Position numbers and translations under genes: made by a program | In this document: positions 9,337 to 18,049 of the stretch, piece after piece | Layout: each line of letters opens with the position of its first letter | Position numbering within the stretch: the stretch's first letter is position 1 | Origin: Pseudomonadota bacterium | GTDB taxonomy: Bacteria > Pseudomonadota > Gammaproteobacteria > Burkholderiales > Burkholderiaceae_C | DNA length: 41,904 nucleotides | Direction: 5' to 3' | Assembly (NCBI GenBank): GCA_021847345.1 | Contig: JAJZTW010000030.1 | Coordinates: 1 to 41,904, forward strand | Notes under the pieces: model-generated | What the model was told of the DNA's origin: nothing | Databases searched by the model: none | Seen by the model: the letters and a program-made list of their open reading frames with translations, nothing else

Positions 9337-10803
9337 GTGGCGGAATCGACCCTCGACGTAGTCATCATCGGTGCCGGGCTGTCCGGCATCGGCGCGGCAT
9401 GGCACCTGCAGCGAACCATGCCCCGAGCGCACTACGCGGTGATCGAGGCACGGGCCGACCTCGGCGGCACCTGGGACCTGTTCCGCTATCCGGGTGTGCG
9501 CTCGGATTCCGACTTCTTCACCTTCGGCTACGACTTCGAGCCCTGGAGCAGCGACGTCGCGCTGGCCGACGGCGCGGCGATCAAGGGCTACCTGGAGCGC
9601 ACCGCGCGAGACGCCGGAATCGATCGGCACATCCTGTTTCGCCACCGCGTCGTGCGCGCCGACTGGAGTTCGGCCAGGCGCAGCTGGGAGCTGCAACTGC
9701 GCGACGCCGACGGCCAGCCGCTGAGCCTGCGTGCCCGCTGGGTGTTCTGTGCCAGCGGCTACTACCGCTACGACCAGGGCCACGCGCCGGATTTTGCCGG
9801 GCGCGATGATTTCGGCGGGCGCATCGTGCACCCGCAGCATTGGCCCGACGAGCTGGACTGGAGCGGCAGGCGCGTGGTGGTCATCGGCAGTGGCGCCACG
9901 GCGGTGACCCTGGTGCCGGCGCTGGCGCAGCAGGCCGCGCACGTGACCATGCTCCAGCGCACGCCCACCTACATCCTGCCGGTGGCGTCGCGCGACGGCC
10001 TCGCCCGTCGCCTGCGCCCCTGGCTGGGAGCGCGCCTGACCCACGCGCTGGTGCGCGGCGTCAACATCAAGCGCCAGCAATGGGTCTACCAGTTGTGCCG
10101 CAGCCACCCGGCGCTGGCGCGGCGCCTGATCCGCTGGGTCAACGCGCGCATGCTGCCGTCAGGGTGCGACGTCGACCGCGACTTCCGGCCGCCTTACGAA
10201 CCGTGGGACCAGCGCCTGTGCGTGGTGCCCGACGGCGACCTGTTCCGCGTGCTGCGCGAAGGCCGTGCCTCGGTGCTCACCGACCAGGTCGAGCGCTTCA
10301 CCCGCGACGGCCTGCTCCTGCGCTCCGGGCGCGAGCTGGCGGCCGACATCGTGGTCACCGCCACCGGGCTGCGCCTGCAGCCATTCGGCGGCATCGAGCT
10401 GCGCGTCGACGGCGCGCCGCTGCGCCTGCCCGAGCACGTGGCCTTCAAGGGCATGATGCTCAGCGGCGTGCGCAATTTCGCCTTCGCCATCGGCTACACG
10501 TCGGCGTCGTGGACCCTCAAGGTCGGGCTGGTGTGCGAGCATTGGTGCCGGCTGCTGCGCCACATGCAGCGCCGCGGCCTGGATTCGTGCGTTCCGGTGG
10601 CCGAGCCCGGAATGCCCACGCGCGCCTTGCTGGACTTCGGCGCCGGCTACGTGCAGCGTTCGCTGGCCGAGCTGCCGCGCCAGGGCGCCGAGTTCCCGTG
10701 GACCATGTCGTGGAACTACGCCGACGACCGGCGCATGTTCCGCGAGGGCCGGGTCGACGAGCCGCAGTTGCGTTTCACGTCGCTTCAGGAGCACGCTGCA
10801 TGA
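9337..10803 (+). CDS. Flavin-containing monooxygenase, Baeyer-Villiger type
   Basis: NAD(P)H- and FAD-dependent monooxygenase of about 488 residues. Family members insert oxygen next to a ketone (giving an ester or lactone) or oxidise heteroatoms. Seen in the sequence: the FAD-binding GAGLSGIG near the N-terminus, GGTWDLFRYPGVRSDSDFFT (typical of FMO/BVMO proteins), the type I BVMO fingerprint F-x-G-x-x-x-H-x-x-x-W-P as FGGRIVHPQHWP, and the NADPH-binding VIGSGATAVTL directly after it. The start is uncertain. GTG at 9337 gives an N-terminus of normal length; ATG at 9250 would add 29 residues that overlap the acyl-CoA dehydrogenase remnant. The gene overlaps the hydrolase by the tetranucleotide ATGA, so the two are translationally coupled. 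Confidence 0.88.
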   Translation: MAESTLDVVIIGAGLSGIGAAWHLQRTMPRAHYAVIEARADLGGTWDLFRYPGVRSDSDFFTFGYDFEPWSSDVALADGAAIKGYLERTARDAGIDRHILFRHRVVRADWSSARRSWELQLRDADGQPLSLRARWVFCASGYYRYDQGHAPDFAGRDDFGGRIVHPQHWPDELDWSGRRVVVIGSGATAVTLVPALAQQAAHVTMLQRTPTYILPVASRDGLARRLRPWLGARLTHALVRGVNIKRQQWVYQLCRSHPALARRLIRWVNARMLPSGCDVDRDFRPPYEPWDQRLCVVPDGDLFRVLREGRASVLTDQVERFTRDGLLLRSGRELAADIVVTATGLRLQPFGGIELRVDGAPLRLPEHVAFKGMMLSGVRNFAFAIGYTSASWTLKVGLVCEHWCRLLRHMQRRGLDSCVPVAEPGMPTRALLDFGAGYVQRSLAELPRQGAEFPWTMSWNYADDRRMFREGRVDEPQLRFTSLQEHAA

Positions 10804-11723
10804 TTCCACCCGACGCGCCCCGCGCGCAGCCTGCCGCGGCAGACGACCGTTTCACCGAGCTCGGCGACGGGCTGCGCATGTGCTGGCGCAGCCATGGCGC
10901 CGACGACGCCGAGCCGGTGTTGCTGATCGCCGGGCTGGCGCTGCAGCTCATCGCGTGGCCCGGGGCCTTCGTGCAGGGCCTGGCCGACGCCGGGCTGCGC
11001 GTGATCACGCCGGACAACCGCGACGTCGGGCTGTCGTCGCAGCTTCCCACGGCACCGCCCAGCCGCCTGCGCCAGCTGCTGTGGATGGCGCCCCAGGACA
11101 ACTACGCGCTCGAGGACATGGCCGACGACATGGCGGCGCTGCTCGATCGCATCGGCGTGGCGCGCGCCCATGTCGTGGGCATGTCCATGGGAGGCATGAT
11201 CGCGCAGGCACTGGCGGTGCGACACCCGCAGCGCGTGCGCAGCCTGTGCTCGATCTTTTCCACCACCGGCAGCCGCAGCGTCGGCCAGCCGGCGCCGTCG
11301 ACCATCGCGCGCATGCTCAAGCCGCCACCGCGCACCGAGCAGCAGGCGGTGAGCCAGTACGTGGCGATGATGCATCACATCGGCAACCCGGGCGAGCCCG
11401 GCGCCGAGCAGGAATGGGCCGACTACGCGCGGCGCGCCTGGAGCCGTGCGGGAGGGGGCTCGCAGGCTGCCGGCATCGCACGCCAGATCGCGGCGATCCA
11501 GAAGTCGGGCGACCGCAGCGACCAGTTGCGCGGGATTCGCGCCCCCACGCTGGTGCTGCACGGCGAGCGCGACCTGATGGTCGACCCCAGCGGCGGGCGC
11601 GCCACCGCCGAGCTGATCCCCGGGGCGCGCCTGCTCACCCTGCGCGGGCTGGCGCACCAGATCGTCGGCGCGCGCTCGCCCGAACTCGTCGAGCACATCG
11701 TGCGTCACGTGCGCTCGGCGTAG
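10800..11723 (+). CDS. Alpha/beta hydrolase (esterase-like)
   Basis: A 307-residue alpha/beta hydrolase. The nucleophile elbow G-M-S-M-G places Ser129 as catalytic nucleophile, GERDLMVD carries the likely acid, and LAHQIV near the C-terminus carries the catalytic His. The oxyanion-hole region is LLIAGLALQLIAWP, and ITPDNRDVGLSS is the usual strand-turn of carboxylesterases and lactonases in this family. The ATG overlaps the stop of the monooxygenase gene. Because Baeyer-Villiger enzymes make esters or lactones, a coupled esterase is the expected second step (ketone to ester to acid plus alcohol); this is inference from context. The 3' end overlaps that of the convergent methyltransferase gene by 19 bases. 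Confidence 0.87.
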   Translation: MIPPDAPRAQPAAADDRFTELGDGLRMCWRSHGADDAEPVLLIAGLALQLIAWPGAFVQGLADAGLRVITPDNRDVGLSSQLPTAPPSRLRQLLWMAPQDNYALEDMADDMAALLDRIGVARAHVVGMSMGGMIAQALAVRHPQRVRSLCSIFSTTGSRSVGQPAPSTIARMLKPPPRTEQQAVSQYVAMMHHIGNPGEPGAEQEWADYARRAWSRAGGGSQAAGIARQIAAIQKSGDRSDQLRGIRAPTLVLHGERDLMVDPSGGRATAELIPGARLLTLRGLAHQIVGARSPELVEHIVRHVRSA

Positions 11724-12493
11724 CGCGCGCCAGGGCGTGGCGAGTCGACGCGGCCGGCCAGCACGGTCAGTGGCCAGCCCACCGCGCGGCGTGCGTTCGC
11801 CTCGCCCCAGGCGTCGCGCATGGCACGCGCGAAGGCTTCGATGGGGGCCTGGCCCAGCGCTGCCTGCGCCGGGCGCAGCGCCGACCAGGTGCCAACGTAG
11901 CCGAGCAGGTCGGGCAGCGACCAGTCGACGCGCATGTCCAGCGCCGGCTGCGGCAGCGGGTCGAAGGGAAACGGCAGGTCGCGGTACGCGCCGACCACCA
12001 GCCGGCGCTCGGCCGGCCAGTACGGGCCCAGCACGCGGTCGTGCAGGTCGAGCAGCAGCTGCCCCGGAACTCCGTCGAGTCGCGGCAGGCCGTAGCTGAC
12101 CAGCGCCACGCAACCCCGCGGACGAAGCACTCGGCGCGCTTCGGCGTAGAAGGCATCGAGATCGAACCAGTGCGCGGCCTGGGCTGCCGTGACCAGGTCG
12201 GCGCTGGCGTCGGCGAGCCCGCTGTGCTCGGCCCGCGCCGTGCGGTAGAGCACGCGCGGGTGCGCCTGCGCGTGCGCGATCTGCGCCTGGCTCGCATCCG
12301 TGGCCACCACCTGCCTGAACTCCTGCGCCAGCAGCGTGGACAACTGGCCTGCGCCGCAGCCGCAGTCGAGTGCCAGTTGCCGTGACGGCGCCAGACCGGC
12401 GAGCAGGCTCGCCAGTCGACGCGGGTAACCGGGGCGCCAGCGCGCGTAGTCCGCGGCGCCGGCCGAGAAATGGTCCTTGAAGCTCGGGTTCAT
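11705..12493 (-). CDS. Class I SAM-dependent methyltransferase
   Basis: A 262-residue methyltransferase of the Methyltransf_11 type, related to the UbiE/trans-aconitate methyltransferase group. Motif I is LDCGCGAGQ, with Asp43 starting the glycine loop. VATDASQAQIAHA supplies the acidic residue that binds the SAM ribose. ASADLVTAAQAAHWFDL is the post-motif region, and ARRVLRPRGCVALVSYG forms motif III. The N-terminal FKDHFSAGAADYARWRPGYP is common in small cytosolic methyltransferases of unknown substrate. It lies tail to tail with the hydrolase gene, sharing 19 bases, and starts upstream of nothing on its strand but follows the stress-protein gene by 43 bases. Confidence 0.85.
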   Translation of the reverse strand: MNPSFKDHFSAGAADYARWRPGYPRRLASLLAGLAPSRQLALDCGCGAGQLSTLLAQEFRQVVATDASQAQIAHAQAHPRVLYRTARAEHSGLADASADLVTAAQAAHWFDLDAFYAEARRVLRPRGCVALVSYGLPRLDGVPGQLLLDLHDRVLGPYWPAERRLVVGAYRDLPFPFDPLPQPALDMRVDWSLPDLLGYVGTWSALRPAQAALGQAPIEAFARAMRDAWGEANARRAVGWPLTVLAGRVDSPRPGARYAERT

Positions 12494-12536
12494 GGGTGCG
12501 TGCGTGACCGCCGGAGCGGCCTGACGCCCCCGGGCG

Positions 12537-13325
12537 TCAGTGCGACATCAGCACCGGCAGGGTCATGGACGATAACAGCGAACGCGTGACACCGCCAAGC
12601 ACGAGTTCCTGCGTGCGCGAATGCCCGTAGGCCCCCATCACCAGCAGGTCCGCCGCGAGGTCGGCGGCGTCGCTGAGCAGCAACTCTCCCACCGTGGCAT
12701 CGAGCAGCGTGGGGGTCATGGTGCTGTTGCGCGCGTAGTCGGCGTCGCCCATGCGCTGCACCGCATGGCGCGGCTCGACACCGTGGCGCCGCAGGTAGTC
12801 GCAGGCCTGGGGCAATGTGCTGGCCGCCGGGCCGCGCGCGCTGCCGTAGGCGTACACGGCGACGCTCTCGGCGCGTTGCAGCAGCGGCAGCGCGTCGCGC
12901 AGCGCGCGCGCGCCTTCTCGCCCGCCGTCCCACGCCACCAGCACCCGCGATGCGCAACGCGTGCCGAGTTCGGCCGGACGCGGCACGAACAGCACCGGGC
13001 AGCTCGCGCCCACCAGCAATTGCGACGCGAACTGCAGCCCCGGCACTTGCGAGGCGTCGAAATACGGCTGGCTCAGCACGAGCAGATCGGCGCCCCGCGT
13101 GCGCTCGACCAGTGGCGCCACGCCTTCGGCCAGCGCGTGGCAGGTGCCCGCCGTGGAGCGGGCCGCGAGCAGGCGCTGCACGCCGTCGCAGTCGACCCCG
13201 TCGGGTGGGCACAGGGCCTCGATCGACGCGCCCTGTGCACCCGCCACCTGCGCGGCGACGGACACCAGCTTGGCGACCTGCGTGGCCGCTCCGGAATACA
13301 GCAGGACCGTTCGATACGCATTCAT
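12537..13325 (-). CDS. Universal stress protein, tandem two-domain form
   Basis: A 262-residue UspA-family protein, about twice the length of a single Usp domain, so two fused domains are likely (roughly 1-130 and 131-262). The second domain carries the nucleotide-binding pattern G-x-x-G-(nine residues)-G-G as GAYGHSRTQELVLGG and ends with the usual SLLSSMTLPVLMSH. The first domain has a weaker match, with LLVGASCPVLFVPRP as its end. Such proteins are cytosolic and often induced under oxygen limitation or stationary phase. The long AT-rich region upstream is shared with the divergent heme-sensor gene and may carry regulation for both, but no clear FNR site was found there. Confidence 0.88.
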   Translation of the reverse strand: MNAYRTVLLYSGAATQVAKLVSVAAQVAGAQGASIEALCPPDGVDCDGVQRLLAARSTAGTCHALAEGVAPLVERTRGADLLVLSQPYFDASQVPGLQFASQLLVGASCPVLFVPRPAELGTRCASRVLVAWDGGREGARALRDALPLLQRAESVAVYAYGSARGPAASTLPQACDYLRRHGVEPRHAVQRMGDADYARNSTMTPTLLDATVGELLLSDAADLAADLLVMGAYGHSRTQELVLGGVTRSLLSSMTLPVLMSH

Positions 13326-13841
13326 GACTAGCCCCTTGCGGCGGCCGGCCAGGGCCGCGATGTTGCATCGAGCTTAGGGTCGGGCGCAGGCTCCCTGCCT
13401 TGAGCCAGCGCAAGCCCGCGTGGCATCTCGTGGGCCCGCGACGGCTTTCGGGCGGCTGGCGCTGGCGACCAGGGCAGGACTTCCTTGCTGTTATTGACGC
13501 AGCCAATGGGCAAATTGCGCGAGGGACCATCGGCAACTTTGGTCAATGACGGGTCGGCTGCTTGCCCGCGAGGTAACGGGAAATCGATGTCAACAGTCCT
13601 TTTTGCTGCGGAATATTCAAAATGGTCGTGATGATTCAATGCCTGATCGAAACGTCGCGGAATAAAAATATCAAAAAACATCGATATTGTGTTTGTTCAT
13701 GGCAATCCATCTTGCATTTGAATAAAGTCCCGATCCGGACAAACGCTAACGCTGGATAGACGGCATGAATCGAGCAGTCAACTTGGCCACGAACCCCGTG
13801 GCACGATGCCTGTTCCCCCTGAGACGAGTCACGGACGCTGT
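13326..13841. other. 516-base divergent intergenic region with an AT-rich island
   Basis: No gene is supported here. Bases 13326-13580 have the base composition of the rest of the window. Bases of about 13600-13735 are strikingly AT-rich, with runs such as AATAAAAATATCAAAAAACA. The region separates the divergent stress-protein and globin-sensor genes, so it should hold two promoters. For the rightward gene, TTGTTC at 13693-13698 with TTGAAT at 13718-13723 is a weak sigma-70 candidate (19-base spacer). A reverse-strand frame of 117 codons (13328-13681) reads through most of it but resembles no family and crosses the AT-rich part. Confidence 0.7.
13667..13688. promoter_or_regulatory. Inverted repeat AATATC-N10-GATATT in the AT-rich island
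   Basis: A perfect 6-base inverted repeat with arms at 13667-13672 and 13683-13688 and a 10-base A-rich spacer. The arm spacing, about one and a half helical turns, suits a dimeric transcription factor. It lies about 155 bases upstream of the globin-sensor start. The regulator is unknown, and a chance dyad in AT-rich DNA is possible. Confidence 0.35.
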
Positions 13842-15941
13842 ATGACGCAGCCCGAGCATTTGTCGCATGACGAGTCCGCGGACCTCGAGCCTGTCTACGG
13901 TGCGCGGGCCGGTGCGCTGTTGCGGGATCTGCACGCTCAGGCCTGCACGGCTTCGGCGGGTCTCGTCGACGATTTCTACGATTCGCTGATGCGTCGCCCG
14001 GCGAGCCGGCGGATTCTCGAGCGCCTCGACGATTTCGAATTCACCCACCTGCGAGAGCAGCAGGCGCGGCATCTGGCCACGCTCGTATCGCCATCGCTCG
14101 AGGCCGGCGCGCATCGCGAGCGGGCGCTGCAGGTCGGGCGCATCCACGCGCTGGTGGGCGTGGACATGACGTGGCTCACGCAGGCCTACGGCCTGTACCA
14201 GGAAGCCCTGCACCGCTTGCTCGAGCGCCAGGCCGAATGCACCGCCGACCTGCGCCGGAGCCTCGTGCAGCTGGTCGACCGCCGACTGCTGTTCGACCTG
14301 CAGGCGCAAAGCGTCGGCTATCGGCAGGTCGAGCAGGAGTTGGCGCGTGCCGCGGCGCTGCTGCAGCGGCACGCACTCGTCGGGAGCAAGCTGAACGACT
14401 TCTACCAGGGTTGCCTGCGCGCGCTGTGCGGGCTGGAAGGCCTGGCCGCGGCCTTCGTCGGTCGCCTCGATGCCAGCGGGCGCTGGGAGGTGGAGGCGTA
14501 CGGCGGCGCCAGTGCGCCGGCCTGCCTGGCCGCCGCGCAGGTGGCGCAGGCGCCGTTGCTGCACGAGGCGGCCGAGGAGCCGCAGGCACCGACGATCCTG
14601 GCGCGGGCATGGCGCGAAGGCAGCGTCTGCACCTGCAACTCGTCGCGCGCCGCCCGGGAGCAGGACGCGTGGATCGGCGTGACGGCCAGCCTGGGCCTGC
14701 GTTCGTGCGCGGTGGTGCCGCTGGCGGATGACTCGGGACACAGTCATGCGCTGCTCAGCCTGCACAGCCGCTGGCCGGGATTCTTCGACGCCGGCGGACG
14801 CGGCGCCTTTCTGGAGCAGGTCCGGCAGATCGTGGGCAGCACGGCGAGAAGACTGGCTCGGCCCGGCGGGATTTCGTACAGCCGCCGCAACACCTATGGC
14901 GCCTGGCTCGAGTCGGGGCGCGTGCGCATGCTGTATCAGCCGATCATCGACCTGCGGAGCGGGGTCTTGACCAAGGTCGAGGCTCTGGCGCGTCTGGTCG
15001 GCGACGACTCGGGCATGGTGGCTCCCGACGAGTTCCTGCCGGCGCTGGAAAGCGACGGCCTGCTGCGCCTGTTCGAGTGCGGGCTCGACATCGCGTCGGC
15101 CGACCAGCGCGCCTGGCACGACGCCGGCCTGCACGTTCGCGTGGCCCTCAACCTGCCGCCCCAGGCGGTGGGCGACGAGCGCTACCACGAGGTGCTTTTT
15201 CGCACCCTGGACGGCAGCGGACTCGACCCGCGCGGCCTGGAGCTGGAAATCCCGGACAACGGCGATGCGCAGGCCCAGGGCACGCGCCAGCCCTTCGTCG
15301 AATCCCTGCGTGAACGCGGTGTGCGCGTGGTGCACGAAGACCTGGGCTGCGGACCCCGTTCGCTGCTGCGCCCCGACCACCTGCCTTTCGATGAGCTCAA
15401 GATCGACCAGGCGCTGGTGCGCGAGGCGGCACGCAAGGATCCGCAGCGCGCCTTCGCGTTCATCCTGCACCTGACGCATTTGTCGAATTCGCTGAACATG
15501 TCCCTGACCGTCGGCGGCCTGGAGCATCCGGGGCTGGTCGAGGCAGCCGCGATCCTGGGCGCCGACCGTGGGCAGGGCTACGGCATCGCCAAGCCGATGC
15601 CGGCGCACAGCGTACCGGGATGGATCGACCACTACCGCCACGCCATCGATCCTCGCGAGCCCGTCACTCCATGGGGCGCGCTGGCCGGCTACCTGATCCG
15701 CGAACGCCAGCTCGGCTCGCTGAGCCACTGGCCCGAGGTGATCGACGGCCTCGTTCGTGCGCCGTGCCCCGTGCAGCGCTTCCTGGACGCGCGCGGCATG
15801 CGCGACTCGGGTCTGCAGCGCGTGCTCGACATCAACCGCTCGGCGGCCCTGCACCCCGCCTCCGCCAGCCTGTACCGCAGCACCCGGGCCGAGATCATCC
15901 AGGCCTTGTGCCAGCTCGGCGGGAGGGCGCCAGTTCCCTGA
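13842..15941 (+). CDS. Globin-coupled heme sensor with GAF and degenerate EAL domain
   Basis: Predicted soluble gas sensor of 699 residues. The N-terminal protoglobin domain (about 20-130) keeps the distal Tyr46 in DDFYDSLM and the proximal heme ligand His102 in VGRIHALVG, so heme and O2 binding are likely. Residues 180-340 look like a GAF domain. Residues 350-595 are an EAL fold. KVEAL keeps Glu380, and Asn437, Lys520, Glu561 and Gln578 of the active site remain. However, the usual E-L-T-E is ELEI (Ile470), the usual Asp-Asp pair is Glu499-Asp500, and the usual A-E-G-V-E is VGGLE (Gly558). Three metal or catalytic positions of c-di-GMP phosphodiesterases are therefore changed, and activity is doubtful. 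A 100-residue C-terminal extension of unknown type follows. ATG 13842 is chosen; ATG 13806 would add 12 residues, and neither has a strong ribosome site. The stop lies 22 bases from that of a convergent chemoreceptor gene. Confidence 0.85.
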   Translation: MTQPEHLSHDESADLEPVYGARAGALLRDLHAQACTASAGLVDDFYDSLMRRPASRRILERLDDFEFTHLREQQARHLATLVSPSLEAGAHRERALQVGRIHALVGVDMTWLTQAYGLYQEALHRLLERQAECTADLRRSLVQLVDRRLLFDLQAQSVGYRQVEQELARAAALLQRHALVGSKLNDFYQGCLRALCGLEGLAAAFVGRLDASGRWEVEAYGGASAPACLAAAQVAQAPLLHEAAEEPQAPTILARAWREGSVCTCNSSRAAREQDAWIGVTASLGLRSCAVVPLADDSGHSHALLSLHSRWPGFFDAGGRGAFLEQVRQIVGSTARRLARPGGISYSRRNTYGAWLESGRVRMLYQPIIDLRSGVLTKVEALARLVGDDSGMVAPDEFLPALESDGLLRLFECGLDIASADQRAWHDAGLHVRVALNLPPQAVGDERYHEVLFRTLDGSGLDPRGLELEIPDNGDAQAQGTRQPFVESLRERGVRVVHEDLGCGPRSLLRPDHLPFDELKIDQALVREAARKDPQRAFAFILHLTHLSNSLNMSLTVGGLEHPGLVEAAAILGADRGQGYGIAKPMPAHSVPGWIDHYRHAIDPREPVTPWGALAGYLIRERQLGSLSHWPEVIDGLVRAPCPVQRFLDARGMRDSGLQRVLDINRSAALHPASASLYRSTRAEIIQALCQLGGRAPVP

Positions 15942-15963
15942 CGCAGTGGACGAACTTGCGCCA

Positions 15964-16863
15964 TCACGTCGGCATGAGCTGCGCGCTTGCGTGCAGTTCG
16001 AGCGCGCTGGCCGATATGCGCTGGAACAGCTCCATGATGTGCTGCCCCTGCGCCTGCCCCTCGCGCATGTTGTCCACCGCCGTCTGCTGGGCCTTGGTGA
16101 TCGTGCCGAGGGTCTTGAAGCTGAGTTCGATCTGGTTCTGGATCTCGGTCGTGGCGCCTTGCACGTTCATCGACAGGCTGCGCACCTCGTCGGCGACCAC
16201 GGCGAAGCCGCGCCCGGCCTCGCCGGCGCGTGCCGCCTCGATCGCAGCGTTCAGCGCCAGCAGGTTGGTCTGGTAGGAAATGCTGCGGATCTTCTCGATG
16301 CTCTTGCCGACTTCCGAGGAGTGCTGGTTCAGCTCCTCGATCTGCCTGGACTCGTGAAGGGCCGAGTCGGCGTTGTGCTGCATGAACTTGAGCAGGGCTT
16401 CGACCGTCGCCTTGCCGTCTCCCACGTGGTCCGAAAGACTGCGGGCGGCGGCTCGCAGCTGCTCGGCGAACTGTCTCGACGCGGCCTCGCGCGCATCGAT
16501 GTCGGTGGCGATCTTCACCACCCCGACCACGTCGCCGGAGGCGTCGCGCACCGGCGAGTAGGTGGCTTCCAGGTAGACCAGCCTGCCGTCGCGGGTCAGG
16601 CGCTGGATCTTGTCGGAAAACGCCTGTCCGGCACGCAGTCTGTCCCAGAGTTCCTGGTACTGCGCAGACGCCGCGAACTCCGGAGCGCAGAACATTCGGT
16701 GGTGCCGACCCACCAGATCCTCAGGCTCGTAGCCGAGGGCATGCGCGAAGCGCCGGTTCACCCAGACCACCCGGGTCTGGGTGTCGAATTCGATCATCGC
16801 CATGCTTTCGGCGATGGAGGCGAAGACATGCTCGGCTTGCAGCGAGGCGCCCGCGTGGCTCAT
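15964..16863 (-). CDS. Soluble PAS-domain methyl-accepting chemotaxis protein
   Basis: A 299-residue cytoplasmic chemoreceptor with no transmembrane segment. One PAS domain (about 10-122) includes [28 protein letters not shown] and [12 protein letters not shown]; it resembles redox- or flavin/heme-type PAS domains of Aer-like receptors. A short MCP signalling domain follows, with the conserved hairpin tip [18 protein letters not shown] (199-216) and [13 protein letters not shown], which contacts CheA and CheW. The signalling domain is short compared with full-length MCPs, and classical methylation helices are not obvious. The ATG at 16863 is chosen because GGAGAG lies eight bases upstream; an ATG nine codons earlier has no such site. 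It is convergent with the globin sensor. Confidence 0.88.
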   Translation of the reverse strand: MSHAGASLQAEHVFASIAESMAMIEFDTQTRVVWVNRRFAHALGYEPEDLVGRHHRMFCAPEFAASAQYQELWDRLRAGQAFSDKIQRLTRDGRLVYLEATYSPVRDASGDVVGVVKIATDIDAREAASRQFAEQLRAAARSLSDHVGDGKATVEALLKFMQHNADSALHESRQIEELNQHSSEVGKSIEKIRSISYQTNLLALNAAIEAARAGEAGRGFAVVADEVRSLSMNVQGATTEIQNQIELSFKTLGTITKAQQTAVDNMREGQAQGQHIMELFQRISASALELHASAQLMPT

Positions 16864-16995
16864 ATTCAACTCTCCGGAATGTGTCGGCACCCTGTGCTAA
16901 CGGCACGTTACAAAGGTACTTGAGCGTGCCATCCATGACAATCGGCTCTTGTTCCCGGACAACGCGCGCCGCGTGGTCGCCCTAAACTGACGGGC

Positions 16996-17982
16996 ATGCA
17001 AGCCGCCTATTACACACGTCTCGGTCCCGCGCGCGAGGTTCTGCAGCTCGGGGAGGTCCCCACGCCGCAGCCTGGCCCCGGGGAGGTGCGCATCCGGCTC
17101 GAATGTTCCGGAGTCAACCCTTCGGACGTCAAGTCCCGGCTGGGCCTGCGCAATCCCCGCATGCCCTTCGAGCGCGTGATTCCGCACAGTGACGGTGCCG
17201 GGGTGATCGACGCGGTCGGCGCCGGGGTCGACGCGGCGCGCATCGGGCAGCGTGTCTGGACCTGGAACGCGGCCTGGGGCCGCGCCGACGGTACCGCCGC
17301 ACAGTGGGTGTGCCTGCCGCAGCAGCAGGCAGTGGGCCTGCCCGACCACGTCGATGCCGCAGCGGGCGCCTGCCTGGGCATCCCGGCGCTGACCGCGTTG
17401 CACGCGGTGCTGCTGGGCGGCGGAGTGGCCGGACGCACCGTGCTGGTGGCCGGGGGCGCCGGCGCGGTCGGGCACTACGCGGTGCAGATGGCCTCGCAGC
17501 TCGGTGCCGCCCGCGTCATCGCGTCGGTCAGCACCCAGCGCAAGGCCGAGCTGGCGCTTGCCGCAGGTGCCGACGACGTGGTGCTGTACCGTGACCAGCC
17601 GCTTGCCGAGCGCGTGGCCGAGCTCACCGGCGGGCACGGCGTCGACCGCATCATCGAACTCGACCTCGGGGTCAACGGCGCCGCCGACCTGGAGATGCTG
17701 CGCAGCGGCGGGCAGTGCGTGGTGTACGGCAGCAGCCAGGCGCAGGTCCAGCTGCCGTTTTTCCCGCTGATCGCCAAGAACCTGCAACTGCGCTGTTTCA
17801 TCGTCTACCACCTGACTGCGGCGCAGCGCGAGCGTGCGCAGGCCACGCTCTCACGCATGCTCGAACGCGGCATGTTGCAGCACAACATCGCCGCGCGCCT
17901 GCCGCTGCGCGACATCGCCGAGGCGCACGAACTGGTCGAGTCGGGCAAGGCGGTGGGCAACGTCGTGCTCGACATCGACTGA
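16996..17982 (+). CDS. Zinc-independent NADPH:quinone reductase-like oxidoreductase
   Basis: A 328-residue MDR-family protein of the quinone-reductase/zeta-crystallin group. The N-terminal domain has [19 protein letters not shown] and [14 protein letters not shown]. The cofactor fold has [18 protein letters not shown] followed by the basic STQRKAEL, which suits NADPH. It is a paralogue in family, but not in close sequence, of the oxidoreductase at 3600-4580. It is the first gene rightward of the PAS chemoreceptor, 132 bases away and divergent. The following purT gene starts 67 bases later. The physiological substrate is unknown. Confidence 0.86.
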   Translation: MQAAYYTRLGPAREVLQLGEVPTPQPGPGEVRIRLECSGVNPSDVKSRLGLRNPRMPFERVIPHSDGAGVIDAVGAGVDAARIGQRVWTWNAAWGRADGTAAQWVCLPQQQAVGLPDHVDAAAGACLGIPALTALHAVLLGGGVAGRTVLVAGGAGAVGHYAVQMASQLGAARVIASVSTQRKAELALAAGADDVVLYRDQPLAERVAELTGGHGVDRIIELDLGVNGAADLEMLRSGGQCVVYGSSQAQVQLPFFPLIAKNLQLRCFIVYHLTAAQRERAQATLSRMLERGMLQHNIAARLPLRDIAEAHELVESGKAVGNVVLDID

Positions 17983-18049
17983 ACCCGGCGGCTGCGTTGC
18001 CGCATTGGCTATGCTGACGACTTTGTCCCGAGCCAGCCGGAGTCCTGCG

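Noticed and set aside
13490..13560. Possible FNR box near the universal stress protein gene (TTGACGCAGCCAA and TTGGTCAATGAC)
   Set aside because: Half-site spacing is wrong (not 5-4-5) and only one arm matches, unlike the perfect site at 28248.
13328..13681. 117-codon leftward frame in the AT-rich intergenic region
   Set aside because: No recognisable family, and its N-terminal part lies in the AT-rich island with atypical codon use; it begins just 5' of the stress-protein gene, where promoters are expected.
13797..13816. Possible sigma-54 promoter (TGGCACGATGCCTGTT) before the globin sensor
   Set aside because: The -24-like TGGCAC is present, but TTGC is missing at the required distance and the element overlaps the alternative start codon.
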